This document shows, one piece after another, positions 35,220 through 47,397 of a DNA stretch of 64,000 nt. This DNA comes from Zizania palustris. Its lineage: Eukaryota; Streptophyta; Magnoliopsida; Poales; Poaceae. The position numbers were made by a program, and so were the translations under genes. Each line of letters opens with the position of its first letter. Position 1 is the first letter of the stretch. The stretch spans positions 61,700,330 through 61,764,329 of the forward strand of contig JAAALK010000079.1 of the NCBI GenBank assembly GCA_019279435.1, written 5' to 3'. Below the pieces are notes generated by a model. It was not told where the DNA came from, did no database searches, and saw only the letters and a list, made by a program, of their open reading frames with translations.

Positions 35220-38200
35220 ATGGAAGCGGCCACCGCCGTCTCCGCATTCTTCGTTACCGCCGCCACGACCTCCTCCTCCTCCTCGTCGTCTCCATTGGCG
35301 GTTAGACCCAGCCGTCTCGTCGTGAGCCCCGCCGCGTGGCGCGGCGCCCGGCCGCCGCCGGGTGCGGCCCGGGCTGTCGCCTCCTCCCGCGCGACGCTCG
35401 TAGTATCGAGCCCTCCGCCGTCTCCCGCGCCTTCTGCCGCGGCTGCGCACTCCAAGGTCGACCGCTCCGGGCGGTTCTGCAGCCCCCGCGCAGCCCGCGA
35501 GCTCGCGCTGTGAGTCCTCCTCGAACCCCGAGAATTTGTGCTGCTCGATTCGGTCTCTGGATGATTCTGAAACGCTTACGGCGGCTGGTTGCCACCGCGT
35601 GATTGCAGGATGATTTCCTACGCGGCGTGCCTGGAGGGTGCCGACGTGGTGCGGCTCTTCGATCGCAGGATCAAAGCAAGGAGAGGTGAGACTCTCCTGA
35701 CGCTTCTCAGCTTCTTTTCACTATCCTTGGGATCTCACTTGTAGCATCACCGCACTGCACAACGGCTGCAAATTTCTTGCCTCTGTTACACAAGATTTCG
35801 GTTTTTAATTGCCCTCATTTTGTCCTTGTTTTATATAATTTCCCAGAGCCTAGTTTTGTTTTCGATAAGGCGTGCGTACTGAACTACAACCATATGAGCT
35901 TCGGTGGGGGGCCTCTCGAGGTTGGGACGGAGGAGGAGGCTGAGAAGCTCATGAGTCAGAACGAGAAGGATTCAGCAAATGGTAACAACTATGACCATGC
36001 AATTTCATTTTTAAAATGGTAATCTCATTAAAACAAGCGCTGCAACTTGCTTGATGGCAATTGGGTTTGGGGATAGAGCAGTAGCAGACATTGTAACTTG
36101 GAACATTTCCTTATGACTATGAGCTATGTTACTAATTTTGTAATGACTATATTGTGCAAAACAGCTCATATAAGTGTAGAGTTTGAGATTACAAAGATAA
36201 ACCACAAGTTTGAAATCACACAACAACTTGCAAGACCATAAGTTCACTGGAACACCCAAATCTTGTCCTTGTCAACTTGGATATGCTTCAAACATTTTGA
36301 ATTTGATTTTTAGAATCTATTTTTTATGTTACACTAGAGTTTTTTTTGCATTATTGACTTTAGAACTGTTATGAATATAAATATAAAGGTTTTACTCTAA
36401 AATTTCTAGTATCTTAGATAGATTTGTTCACTATATTCATAGTCTATGATGGATCCCTTATTATCATGCTATTTGAGATAAGATTTGTTTTCTTATATTC
36501 AGAAGCAGAACTTCTTTCAGCTCCTCCAAAGCTTGTGTACAACAACTTTGTGTTACGGTATGTTTCCTTCTCACTGCTCTTTTGGTTGCCATAATCCCAT
36601 ATTAGACATGCTGTTGTTTTGGTATACATGTTTCAGGTGTGGAGTTCTTGTGTGTATTTATTTTCTAATTACATACTTTCTTAACAGACTGGCTCGGGAA
36701 ATTTTAGTGGCTGTTGCCAGTAGATGGGATAAGCATGTTGATATCATCAACAAAATTACACCCCAGAACTGGAAGGTTGGATTCTTATCACTGTATATTT
36801 GACCCATTGGATCTCTCTGCATGCGTGCTAAGCTGTTCATATGCACATATACTTATCCATTGAATTAAAAAGTATTATATATGATCAAGTATCCAAACTA
36901 GAGAGCATAATCCCTCATTAGTCACTAGTAATTTGTCCACATATAAATGCACTATGCTACTATGTTGTGCATCAATCTATTTTGAAGCTGCTTTTGTCTC
37001 ATCACCATGCTAAACTATCTCTATGAACACTTGAACATTCTTGTGCTGAATTTCACATTTTCACAAGTAAATCCTGCACTTTAGAAGGTAGGAAGATTAA
37101 TTGCTCAAATAAAACCATTTGTCACTTGATAATTTTAATATATTTTCAACCCCAAAATTACATCCTACTCAAGAAATAAACACATTTTGAAATTCTAGAC
37201 TAGAATCTAGCTTTCACTTGAAACAGATGCCAAATGATGTGGTAGACTGGGATGACCCCAAGCCCTAATACAATTATGCAAGTGCACAATTGGCCTACTA
37301 TGGCGACCAAAAGGCATAGCACCAGAGTTCCACAACTACGATGCATGGGGATAAAACTAAATTGTGTGAATGAGCTTACATAAAACTCACAGTAAATGGG
37401 AGTTGTTTGTTGCCTCAAATGATTAGTTTTTGGGAAATTGTGATTCATGAGTGTATTAGGGTAGTTGTTGTGTGGCAGTGAAAGAATCATTAACATAGAA
37501 GGGTGTGAAAACAGAAAAAGGATATGATTAGCTAAATTTATATAAGAAGGATATGCAAGGGCTAACTAATAGTAATTAAAGGCTAAGTAGCAACTGAGGC
37601 CATCTAATTTTGGGTGCCTGTTTGGTTGAGCAAGCAACATTCAAAATATGTAAGGCCTATTTTACCACCATTTGGTACAGCTTGTGCATCCCACAATGCA
37701 GAGGCCAGGATTTCCTTATTATCTAAAATTTGTTACTTTGCCTTTTTTGGGACCAGTCAGCCACTTGTTTGGTTTGAAGGAATGAAGTTTTTCAGTACTT
37801 GATTTCCTACAGGCGTAGGAATCCCGTAAATGGTCTAGCTATTCAATATAAAAGCCAAAGAAGTAAGCTTGAGTTTGGCACATCTACCTTCTTGAAATAT
37901 CTGAAATGTTTCCAGCCATATTAGTTCATTTAATCCAAAGATCACATTAATTTTCTAGACACTTTTAAGAATATGAAATATAATATATTGCTTGCTGATT
38001 TTTTGCTCAAATCATCATTTGCTTAGTTGAATATTTTCAGTACCTTATTTTTCTGTTATTTAATTTTTGTTGACCCGTCAAAATTCTTCTGGCAGGATGA
38101 ACCTATTGCAAGGATCCTTGAACTATGCATTCTTCATATTGCCATGTCAGAGATGACATCAAAAGGAACACCCCACCAAGTTGTCATTAATGAGGTTACT

Positions 38201-38422
38201 ATCTTATGATCTTATCACCTTTTCCTTCATATTTTAAGTTTGAGAAAATAAACATGTAAAATATCTACCTTGTCATGTCCTTGTCGCTAGGCTGTTGATT
38301 TGGCAAAACGGTTTTGCGATGGAGGCGCTCCTCGGGTAATCAATGGATGCCTTCGGACATTTGTGAAGGATCACATGAACATGGACACTAGTCAGCCAGT
38401 TCCAGCTGAGTCAAAAGCATGA
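35220..38422 (+). CDS. NusB-like transcription antitermination factor, plastid-targeted
   Basis: The seven coding exons are 35220-35509, 35609-35685, 35847-35981, 36503-36557, 36688-36775, 38096-38194 and 38291-38422, giving 291 residues. In bacteria NusB binds boxA RNA with S10 and promotes rRNA antitermination. The plant homologues are plastid proteins presumed to act on plastid transcripts. The first about 75 residues are Ala/Ser/Arg-rich, like a transit peptide. The all-helical NusB core starts ARELALMISYAACLEGAD and includes LAREILVAVASRWDKHVD. The C-terminal signature is PIARILELCILHIAMSEM, then VVINEAVDLAKRFCDGGAPR and VINGCLRTFV. An insert of about 50 residues (LNYNHMSFGGGPLEVGTEEE...) separates helices, as in other plant members. 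Intron 5 is 1.3 kb. Confidence 0.9.
36776..38095. other. NusB-like intron 5
   Basis: AT-rich. A patch near 37610-37830 has transposon-like wording (gggtgcctgtttggttgag) but no matching second end was found. No coding content. Confidence 0.35.
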
Positions 38423-39440
38423 AGTTTTTACAAATGTGGATCTCACATAAAAAATGCGATTGAAAGAATATAAGCATGGAGAAAACCGTGCTCTCTTTGT
38501 CCAATCTCCTTCGGTCGTGTTATGATTGAATGGTGAACTGGAAAGGAGGCTAACATGCTGGACGCCTGGACTCGTGGAGAGCTAGAAGTATCTTCAAAAT
38601 TTAACAGGTGGTTATACCAAAAATGTTGAGCTATATTCTTATGATCTTCGGAAATAACTGAGCGACACTGCTACTAAGTACTAACATCTTTAGATCATGC
38701 TGATCCATGTGGTTTATGGGATCATACAGCTTGTAAAACATAGTGTAAATTTAGGCTTGTAAGAGTTGCATCTCTCAGTTTCACGTACCCTGCCTGAGCT
38801 GCTGAATAATCTCTCAGCTGATAGATATTATGGAACATACATTCACTCCAAGATTTGTATATGATATATTGTGTATTTGTGTAATTCTACACGCACACAG
38901 TTTTGAATATCTGAATATATTTCTGAGCGGCTGAATTACCTACATGCACAGAATGCTACCATCTCCGTGAAGAAACATGTTTCTTTCTTTTCTAATCCTC
39001 TCTTTTCTTTTCTTGGTCTCGCACGCAAAAAGTTGATTTAGATTTAAGAAACATGTTTCTTTCTTTTCTAATTCTTTATCTGCTTTTCTAGCTCTTGTAA
39101 AGAGCTGATTTAAATTTAGTTTCTATGATTTTTTCTTCTTATTAATTTGTTTTTTAAATTATTTTTTCTATTTAATATCACGAACATAAAAACTTGGAAA
39201 TGCCATTTAAATAGCCCCTACCCACTACCCAGTGGCCAGTACCCACCTTCCACGCCGAACAACACCCCACCGCCCCGACCGGCTGCAGCAGGTCACTCCT
39301 CTGTCCTCTCCCCCTATAAAATGCCCACCGACCGGCGACTCCCCGTCGACGACCACCCGACCACCTCACCCATCTCCCCCTCCCGCACACGCCTCCTCTC
39401 CCCCCTCTCGCGACAGAGACCCGGACCCCGACTGCTAGAT

Positions 39441-39448
39441 AACCCTAG
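39441..39448 (+). promoter_or_regulatory. Telo-box in TBP copy A promoter
   Basis: AACCCTAG inside ctgctagataaccctag, 47 bp upstream of the TATA box. The same word at the same relative place is kept in copy B (43952). Telo-boxes are common in promoters of plant translation and cell-growth genes. Confidence 0.5.
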
Positions 39449-39487
39449 ACATCTCGCTTCTCCCGCTCCCCTCCTGCCACCGATCTC

Positions 39488-39495
39488 TATAAAAG
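39488..39495 (+). promoter_or_regulatory. TATA box, TBP copy A
   Basis: TATAAAAG 128 bp upstream of the start codon. The flanking sequence is closely matched upstream of copy B, so the core promoter was included in the duplication. Confidence 0.75.
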
Positions 39496-39615
39496 ACCCA
39501 GAATTTCGAATTTCTTCCGCCCCGCGCGCCTCTTCCCGCCCATTCCGGCCCTGTTTCGGTGGGATTCGCCGGGGGCCGGACTGCCGGAGCCGTCGGATCG
39601 TGGTTTGGTTGGGCC

Positions 39616-42588
39616 ATGGCGGAGGTGGCCGCGTTGGATGGGAGCGAGCCTGTGGACCTGGCCAAGCACCCCTCCGGCATCGTCCCTACGCTCCAGTAAG
39701 TCCCGGGTCTGTGCGGATCTGTGGGTTCGTGCGGGCGGGGAGAAAGGTTCCCCGATTCCGTTTTGGGTTTGGGTGCTTTGATTTGAGCTGGATGGGTGCG
39801 GAGGGCGGAGTGAGTGGCTGAGGCTGATTCGTGTGGCTCTCTGCTGGTTTTGTTTTGGGGTGTTGCAAGCATGGAAAAAAAGGTGGTAGCTTCGGTTAGA
39901 TATTCATGGTCCTGGGATCCGTGAATCCGCGAGAAGAAGAAAATGGCGAAGTTCTGTGTGCAGATTTCTTGTCCGGTCAAAGCTCATGCTCTTAATAAAA
40001 TGTTTTTTTCCATGTGTTGCTACCTTGGCATGTATACCTGCTTGCTGGTGTGCATTTAGGAAAAGTTGGGCATACCTATGTTGTTGCTTGTCATAGTATA
40101 CTTGCTGCTGAGTATACTAAGAAGTGGGCATGCCTATCTTGCTGCGATGCTGGGTTATTTATGTTGCAATGCTGGGATCATAGGCTCATAGCTGCTGGAC
40201 CATGCGTTTTACTCTGTTTTTGCTTATGAGGTTTTTTAGCTACTCTCCACAAGAAGATTTAAGTCCTTACTGTGTATTCCTGTCTATTTTGATGGCAGAA
40301 ACATTGTATCGACTGTCAATTTGGATTGTAAATTAGACCTCAAAGCTATAGCTCTGCAAGCACGCAATGCAGAATATAACCCAAAGGTATAATAAATTGA
40401 TAATGGCCTTTGGTGTGTTCTTGTGTCCTTGCTTTTGCTTGAAAGGATATTTTCATTAGCATGTAATATGTAGATGTGCCGTACACTTGCTATGTATGTA
40501 ACAGAGGTCCATATATGCATCTAATTTTATTTCCTGCTATTTGGTATTGGAGTAGTGGCTAATAGGTGGCTGAACTGAGTGCATTTCTAAATGTCAGTAT
40601 GGGTAACTTAACTCCATAGCTGGCAGTTCAGTTTTATGGGTTAAATCTGAGTCAAGATAGTGAAGATGCACCCACCATGTCTCATGAATAAACTGTTTTG
40701 TTTAGTATATATAATGTCTTTCATGCATTGTAATTTATGTTTTACTTTGCTAACCCTTCTTTTTAAACAGCGTTTTGCTGCAGTTATCATGAGAATAAGA
40801 GAACCAAAAACTACAGCACTAATATTTGCATCGGGTAAAATGGTATGGTTTAACCTTTGCAGTTACAGCTGCACACATGTTCTTTGCTATTCATCTGCTT
40901 ATTGGCTCATGAGTTGTTTTTGCAATTATTTAGCGGCTAGCTGTTGATCTTGTGTCTATTGGAATTCTAATTGATTCATGAACTGTTTTTGCTCCTAACA
41001 ACTTCTGCTATTAGCCTACTGTTTTTAAATTTTTGGTTAATATGTTGATTTAAATAGGTAAATACATAACAGTACTTGTGAGTTGTGAGATATCAAAGGA
41101 TTTCTGGGTTTCAAATTTTAAACATGAGAATAAGGAGTACACAACCTTATGCTTACTAGTTATTACTATGGTGTGTGAGTTTTGGCTGTTAAACAGTGGA
41201 CTTACGAATGCCAAGTGTTAAGGACACCGTTTTTTGCACATTTGTTTTTTAGTAAAAAAATATCAAATCTGATTCTCTACTGAAATTTCATATACCAGAA
41301 ATATGGTTGGGAAATGATTTTATGATATAACTCCTTAGCCATCATTGACCTTGCCAATTTGCCATTGCCTTTGGTTAAACAAAAAAGTTGTTTGAATGAA
41401 GGGAACTTCTCTCGTCTTCGTTGAGAGAGAAGTGCTCAATGTTGATAGAACGATGATTTTGTTTCCATCCATCCTACTTATGTAGTATGCTGAATATCTT
41501 ATGATGTCTTATATCAGGTCTGTACTGGGGCGAAGAGCGAACAACAATCTAAACTTGCAGCAAGAAAGGTATCAGATGACTTTCTTTCGATCTATTTATG
41601 ATGTTTCTGAAGTCTAACAACATAATTCTATTGACAGTATGCTCGTATTATTCAGAAACTTGGCTTTCCTGCTAAATTCAAGGTAACCATTTCAGGCTTG
41701 CTTTTCACTGTACCTTTTCCCTCTAATTCCATTTTGTGAGATTATAACTAACTCTTTGCAACTATATCAGGACTTCAAGATTCAGAATATTGTTGGATCT
41801 TGTGATGTAAAATTTCCAATCAGGCTGGAGGGACTTGCATATTCTCATGGTGCTTTCTCAAGTGTAAGTTGAATGCTTGGATATTTCTTTTAGGATCTTA
41901 CTTTCACTATATGTTTTGCTATTGTCATGCCTTATACCTTTTGTTTTACAGTATGAGCCTGAACTGTTTCCTGGTCTGATATATCGTATGAAGCAACCAA
42001 AGATTGTTCTTCTAATTTTTGTTTCAGGCAAGATTGTTTTGACAGGAGCAAAGGTTAGCAGTCTTTTCTTTAGTATACCCTTGATACCCTATTCCGTTTT
42101 GTATATCTGAATATATGGTCATTATAGGTGAGGGATGAGACATACACCGCTTTTGAGAACATATACCCTGTACTCACACTCACAGAGTTCAGAAAAGTCC
42201 AGCAATGGTATGCTTTTATGTTGTTTAAGTTTGCAGTGTGTACCAGAAACTAGGGAACAAAAAAATATGCAAGCTTAAGGTGAATAACTGCAAGTGATCT
42301 GTTATACGTGGGAGTGGGACTTTGGGTAATTACCCAATATGTTGACTTGATTATTATGATTCTAATATTTAGCTGTATTCTGTAAAGTATGCTGTGTTGT
42401 ATGATGATTGATCAGAAGCTGAGGGTGTGAAATTTTAACTTCCCACTGCCTGCATCAATACAATCTGATATATGTTGATGCCTGATGGCTGTCCTTGCCT
42501 ACTTGACTGTTTTTGCGTAGAATTCAGCTCTTCAATTTAGGAGAACAGAGTTTTAAATAACAATGGTTTCTTTCTTCTTATTTGCAGA
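39616..42588 (+). CDS. TBP: TATA-binding protein, tandem copy A (with Leu-Thr insertion)
   Basis: Exons 39616-39695, 40299-40386, 40771-40842, 41518-41568, 41638-41682, 41771-41863, 41952-42053, 42128-42207 and the single base 42588 give 203 residues. The stop codon TGA is split: TG ends exon 8 and A opens exon 9. TBP binds the TATA box in the nucleus as the core of TFIID and serves all three RNA polymerases. After a short N terminus ([21 protein letters not shown]) the protein has the two direct repeats of the saddle, with the [19 protein letters not shown] and [18 protein letters not shown] strands. Near the end, the helix motif reads [14 protein letters not shown], where copy B and the family have YPVL(S/T)EFRK. 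Six bases (ctcaca) are tandemly repeated at 42171-42182. Otherwise the core looks intact. Confidence 0.95.
42171..42182 (+). repeat. Six-base tandem duplication in TBP copy A exon 8
   Basis: The word ctcaca occurs twice in a row in frame. It adds Leu-Thr to helix H2' of the second saddle repeat. Copy B at the matching place has ctgtca once. Confidence 0.85.
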
Positions 42589-42790
42589 TAACTTACGGAA
42601 GTCGCAAGTATAAGGTTCATTGAGATTTTGCTGCCTTGCCACTGCTAATTTCAACTGTACATATGGTCTGGAGGATAGTATAGCATCTTGTAATTTTATG
42701 TGAGCCTCGATGGATGAGCATTGCAATTGCCGAGTTGCGTGAGGATGTTGTAAGCTCTGGCGGCAACTTATCTATAGGGGACGTAGCTGG

Positions 42791-43159
42791 AGAATTTTTT
42801 TTGAAACAATATTTTTTTTAAAAAAAAATTCAAATCTGTATGTCAAGTTCAAAAAATTGCAAAACTAACATGCGGTCGGTATTTGAAGTACCGAATGGAC
42901 CTGACGTGGCATCCAGTTGGCACTTCAAGTACCGGCTGTCTGTTAGTTTTGCAAATTTTTAAAATCGGCATACAGTCGGCACTTTAAATGGTGCCGACTA
43001 CGTCATATCAGCACCAGTCGACACTTAAGTGCCGACTGGAGCTGACGTGACATCCAGTCGGCATTTCAAGTGTCGGCTGCCTGTTAGTTTTGTAATTTTT
43101 TTTAAATTGGCATATAGATTTGAATTTTTTTAAAAAAATATTATTTTTTTTAAAAATCC
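42791..43159. mobile_element. AT-rich MITE with internal palindromic modules
   Basis: It is flanked by cgtagctgg (42782-42790) and cgtagttgg (43160-43168), a 9-bp target copy with one mismatch. Its ends are inverted repeats of the ATTTTTTTAAAAAATAATATTTTTT type. Inside, short palindromes of the form agtcggcacttnaagtgccgac occur several times, and a module (ctgacgtggcatccagt ... ggctgtctgttagttttg) is repeated. It is related to the shorter copy at 25590-25796. Confidence 0.65.
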
Positions 43160-43684
43160 CGTAGTTGGACTTGACACCCAGTGCTAACTTGTAACTGTAA
43201 CTGTCAGAACATGTACTGGGGTCTGGGGGTATGGGGGGACTCCTACTCCTAGCGCTTGCAGTAGATTATATTGAACTGTTGAGAGACAACTATCATTTTG
43301 CCGGTCATTGCTCCAGGAAGCTGCTAGTGATGACACCCTGTTTTGTTCAGCTCATTAACATCTGAATCCTAAACATCTTCATTAGGGATGGCACCAGGCC
43401 GGATAGAGCGTGAACACGCTAAATGAAATATGAAATGCATTGTACAAATGTTTTTGAAATGCATAATACAATTGAAATGAACATGTTGTGTGATGCATGA
43501 AGAATGCATATTTCAGGATGTACGGAGAACGATTTATTGTTTTTTTAAAAGTGTGTTTGGTTTAAAATAACACTTGTAAAGAGTTGTGATGGTTTAAAAA
43601 ACTGATTTTATCTGATATTTTATTTAATTTAGCTTTCAACTCTCTTGAAAAATCTGAAGCAAATAGCCAATTTCGATTTTTTTC

Positions 43685-43828
43685 CTGAAATAATATTTTT
43701 AAAAAGAAATTTTTAAAATCTGTATTACAATTTTGAAGAATTATAAAAATGGGTACGGTCGCTGCTTCAAAATCATCTAGAAATTTGAATTTTTCTTTTA
43801 AAAAAATATTATTTTAAAAATATCCCCG
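43685..43828. repeat. Short third copy of the AT-rich MITE family
   Basis: Left arm tgaaataatatttttaaaaa and right arm tttaaaaaaatattatttta are inverted, about 145 bp in total, with a small core. It shares the end type of 42791-43159. No target duplication was identified. Confidence 0.45.
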
Positions 43829-43951
43829 TCCTGCCGTCCACGACAGCAAAGCTGGGTCCCACACGCACGCACCCATCCGACATTCCGACACCCCCACCAC
43901 ATCTTCCTCTCTCGCGAGTCCCACTCCCAGTCCCAGACCCGGCTGCTAGAT

Positions 43952-43959
43952 AACCCTAA
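43952..43959 (+). promoter_or_regulatory. Telo-box in TBP copy B promoter
   Basis: AACCCTAA in the conserved context gctgctagataaccctaa, about 49 bp upstream of the TATA box, matching copy A. Confidence 0.5.
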
Positions 43960-44000
43960 CCATTCCCCTTCCCTCCCGTTCCCCTCCTGCTCCCGATCGC

Positions 44001-44008
44001 TATAAAAG
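44001..44008 (+). promoter_or_regulatory. TATA box, TBP copy B
   Basis: TATAAAAG 117 bp upstream of the start codon, in sequence closely matching the copy A core promoter. Confidence 0.75.
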
Positions 44009-44117
44009 ACCTCGGATTTCGAATTCTTCCGCCAATTTTCCGCCCCGCGCGCCTTTTTCCCGCCTTCGTTTCGTCGGGATTCGCGGGGGTGCGGAGCTGT
44101 CGGGTCCGGTTTGGTCT

Positions 44118-46769
44118 ATGGCGGAGGCGGCGGCGCTTGAGGTGAGCGAACCCGTGGACCTGGCCAAGCACCCCTCCGGCATCGTCCCCACGCTCCAGTA
44201 AGTCCGGATCTGTGCGGATCTACGAGTTCGCGTGGGCGGGGGAAAATATTCGTGGGTTTTGATCCTTTAGCTGGGCGGAAATGGCTGATTCGTAGAGAAC
44301 AGTTAGTTTTTCTTTGTGGTTGTTGGAAGCATGGAAAAGGTGTCAGCTTGGGTTAGATATTCAGTGTACTGATACCCGGTAGCGTTTGCTTTCCGTGATA
44401 TCTGCGAATCCGGGAGGACAATAGTGTGACAGATCTCTTATCTGGTCAAAGCTTGTGCTCTTTTTATAGAACATCTTTTAGCTTAGGTTATTACCATGAT
44501 GCACACGTTGGAGAATCATCTGGGGAGATAGCCAGATATAGAACCAACCATGCCTCTGATGTTAGCATGAGTCTTTCGCCTCAGGGAGTATCAGATATAG
44601 AATCGAACGTGCTTCTGAGAGTTTGTCTGACAATTGAGATACCCCAATATTAGATGGATTATACTCTGCAGAGAGTTTATGGTGCTTGTTGGATTTAGGT
44701 GACATGAATGGATGCATATTTTTAGATAGTCCGAAGTTTTAAACAATACATATTGGCTTGGTCCATGTATAGCCCACTCCACTAACATCTTATACTTGTA
44801 CTGGTCAATGTGGACAAACTCAACCCTTTAGTAGCATGATGTACTTACTGGTGTGGATTGAAAAGTGGGCCTTGCCTGCCTCACTACCTTGGCATGTAAT
44901 TTGCTTGCTGGTGTGCATTTTGAATAAGCTCACCATTCCTATGGAGCTGCTTGTCATAGTATACTTGCTGCCTCAAATTCTCAGAAGTGGGCATGCCTAT
45001 TTTGCTGCCTTGCTGGGTTGTTTATGTTGAAGTGCTGATATCATAGCTTCCAAACTACATGTGTTTTACTCTTTTCTGGCTTATGAGTGTTCTTTTAGCT
45101 ATTCTTAGTTAGAAAATTGAAGTCCGTACTATGTAATCTCATTTTTTATGGCAGAAACATTGTATCAACGGTCAATTTGGAATGCAAATTAGACCTCAAA
45201 GCTATAGCTTTGCAAGCACGCAATGCAGAGTATAATCCAAAGGTATTTTACTAGCATGCAGTATGTAGTGAAGTTCATACAATCCTATGGTCTATGACTT
45301 TGCTAACACCTCTTTTTATAAACAGCGTTTTGCTGCAGTTATCATGAGAATAAGAGAACCAAAAACTACAGCACTGATATTTGCATCGGGTAAAATGGTA
45401 GGGTTTAACTTCTTGTACAGTTAAAGCAACTCTTTACCATCTGACTGCTTATTGGCTCATGAAGTGTTTTTCCACCAGCGTAGCGGCTTGCTATTGATCA
45501 TGTAGCTTTTAGAGTGCTTGTTGATTAATGAACTGTTTTTGCTCCTATGCAACTGCTTGCTATTTGTCGTACTATACTAGTATGCTGAATCAAGGAATGT
45601 CTTTGGGCCTATTATACCAGGTTTGTACTGGGGCAAAGAGCGAACAACAATCCAAACTTGCAGCAAGAAAGGTATCAGATGTTTTATTCTCATTTTAATT
45701 ATGCTTTCTCTGAATTCTAACAACAGTGTTTATTACCAGTATGCTCGAATTATCCAGAAGCTTGGCTTTCCTGCTAAATTTAAGGTAACTGTTTCAAGCT
45801 TAATTTTCATCGCTTCTCATGCCCACCAATTTCATTCTGTGAGATCCTAACTATAACTCATTGTACTACTACAACAGGACTTCAAGATTCAGAATATTGT
45901 TGGCTCTTGTGATGTTAAATTTCCAATTAGACTGGAGGGCCTGGCATATTCTCATGGTGCTTTCTCAAGCGTAAGTTGAATGCTGTAATGTTATTTGCAG
46001 GATATTACTTTCATTGCACACTTTTTATTCTCATGTTTTGTGCCTTAATTTTACAGTACGAGCCAGAACTGTTTCCTGGTCTGATATATCGGATGAAGCA
46101 GCCGAAGATTGTTCTTCTAATTTTTGTTTCAGGCAAGATTGTTTTGACGGGAGCAAAGGTTAGCAGTGTTTTCTTATGCATACCATTGATTGCCTATTCC
46201 TTTCTGTGTATCTGAATGTACTATCTTTCTAGGTAAGGGATGAGACATATACTGCCTTTGAAAACATCTACCCTGTACTGTCAGAGTTCAGAAAAGTCCA
46301 ACAATGGTATGTTTTACGCTGTTTAAGTTTGCGTTGTGCAGTAAGATAAAGCAGATAATTTAAACTGATTGTTGTTTTTGTTATACGTGGGACCTTGGGC
46401 ATGTTATACTAAGTCGCAATATGCTTAATTCTTGAATATTGAGTCTAATGGTTGTATCTTGTAAATTATCCTCATGGTGTGAACTGTGAACACCTAAATC
46501 TAAGCTTTCCAAATTGAAATTCAAGTGGTTTGTCAGAAACCAAGGGTTTGATTCATCCAAAGAAAAATTTAATTTACTGATACCCTTATCTTAGTATGTT
46601 GGATACAGCTTTAGATGCCATACATTAATACAGTGTGATAGATTGATTGATGGCTGTTCTTGCCACTTCACTGTTTTTACCTACAATTTGCCCCTTTCAA
46701 GTTTCAATTTAGGAGAACTGAGAATACAATTTTAAATAATAATGGTTTCTTGCTTTTCCGGTTTTCAGA
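44118..46769 (+). CDS. TBP: TATA-binding protein, tandem copy B
   Basis: Exons 44118-44197, 45155-45242, 45326-45397, 45621-45671, 45740-45784, 45878-45970, 46057-46158, 46233-46306 and the single base 46769 give 201 residues. All intron positions and phases equal those of copy A, including the split TGA stop. The protein differs from copy A only in the N terminus (MAEAAALEVSEP against [12 protein letters not shown]) and at the Leu-Thr insertion; the codons differ mainly at silent third positions. The motif YPVLSEFRKVQQ is the normal plant form, so this is the better candidate for the canonical TBP. Introns are clearly diverged from copy A, so the duplication is not recent, while the proteins are almost identical. 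That pattern implies strong purifying selection or gene conversion in the exons. Confidence 0.95.
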
Positions 46770-47397
46770 TAACTTGTGGTGGTCAAACTCACAAGTATAA
46801 GCTTCCATGAGATTTTGCTGCTTTGTGACTGCTAATTTTCACTGTACATATTGACTGGAGGAACTTCACAGCAACTTGTAATTTATGTAAGCCTTGATGG
46901 ATGAGTGTTGTAGCCTTGTAGCCTTGTAGCTGGGTGTGTATGTTGTAGTCCGGGCATGGGGGGTTTAGTCTTCACTCTTCATTGGATGAGTGGAACCTGG
47001 TGGAGCTTAGAGCTTTCATGCTTTACCCCTTTTGTACAATTATTTTTTGACAAGATGGACCAACCGGCTACGGCCAAACTTTTTTTTTTTTGTAGAAATG
47101 GACTGCTAACTTGTAACAAGTTCATGTACTGGCGATGCTTAACTCTGATTCCTTTATTTGTTATTTTGTATTTGTGCAGAAGAATTGGAAATTAACCCAG
47201 ATGAATATGTTTATCTTTATTATGTTACTTTGTAAAAGTTTAATTATTTATTTGTGAGATGTGAGAGGAGTAATATTTATTTGACATAAAATAAAGAAGA
47301 AGAAATGGAAGAAGTCTTGAAAAACACTTATGAGTGGGAGTATTATGCTAAAAATTAACAAACCAATAAAATCATCAATCCAATCTAACGAGAGAGG
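46770..47397. other. Convergent 3' regions of TBP copy B and U-box gene
   Basis: 3' UTR sequence of both genes. The short frame at 46956-47195 is not convincing. Confidence 0.5.

Larger units (their letters stand above)
38423..39615. other. Intergenic, NusB-like 3' end to TBP copy A promoter
   Basis: It contains the NusB-like 3' UTR. A short tandem duplication of about 78 bp (aagaaacatgtttctttctt at about 38973 and again at about 39049) follows. The GC-rich TBP promoter runs from about 39220. Confidence 0.5.
42589..44117. other. Between the two TBP copies
   Basis: It holds the copy A 3' UTR, two related AT-rich MITEs (42791-43159 and about 43685-43828), and the copy B promoter from about 43860. 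A degenerate TAGGGATGGCA word at 43385 resembles a hAT end, but no partner was found. Confidence 0.5.

Noticed and set aside
39147..39821. 224-residue plus frame before and across TBP exon 1
   Set aside because: It runs through the promoter and TATA box of TBP copy A in a different frame.
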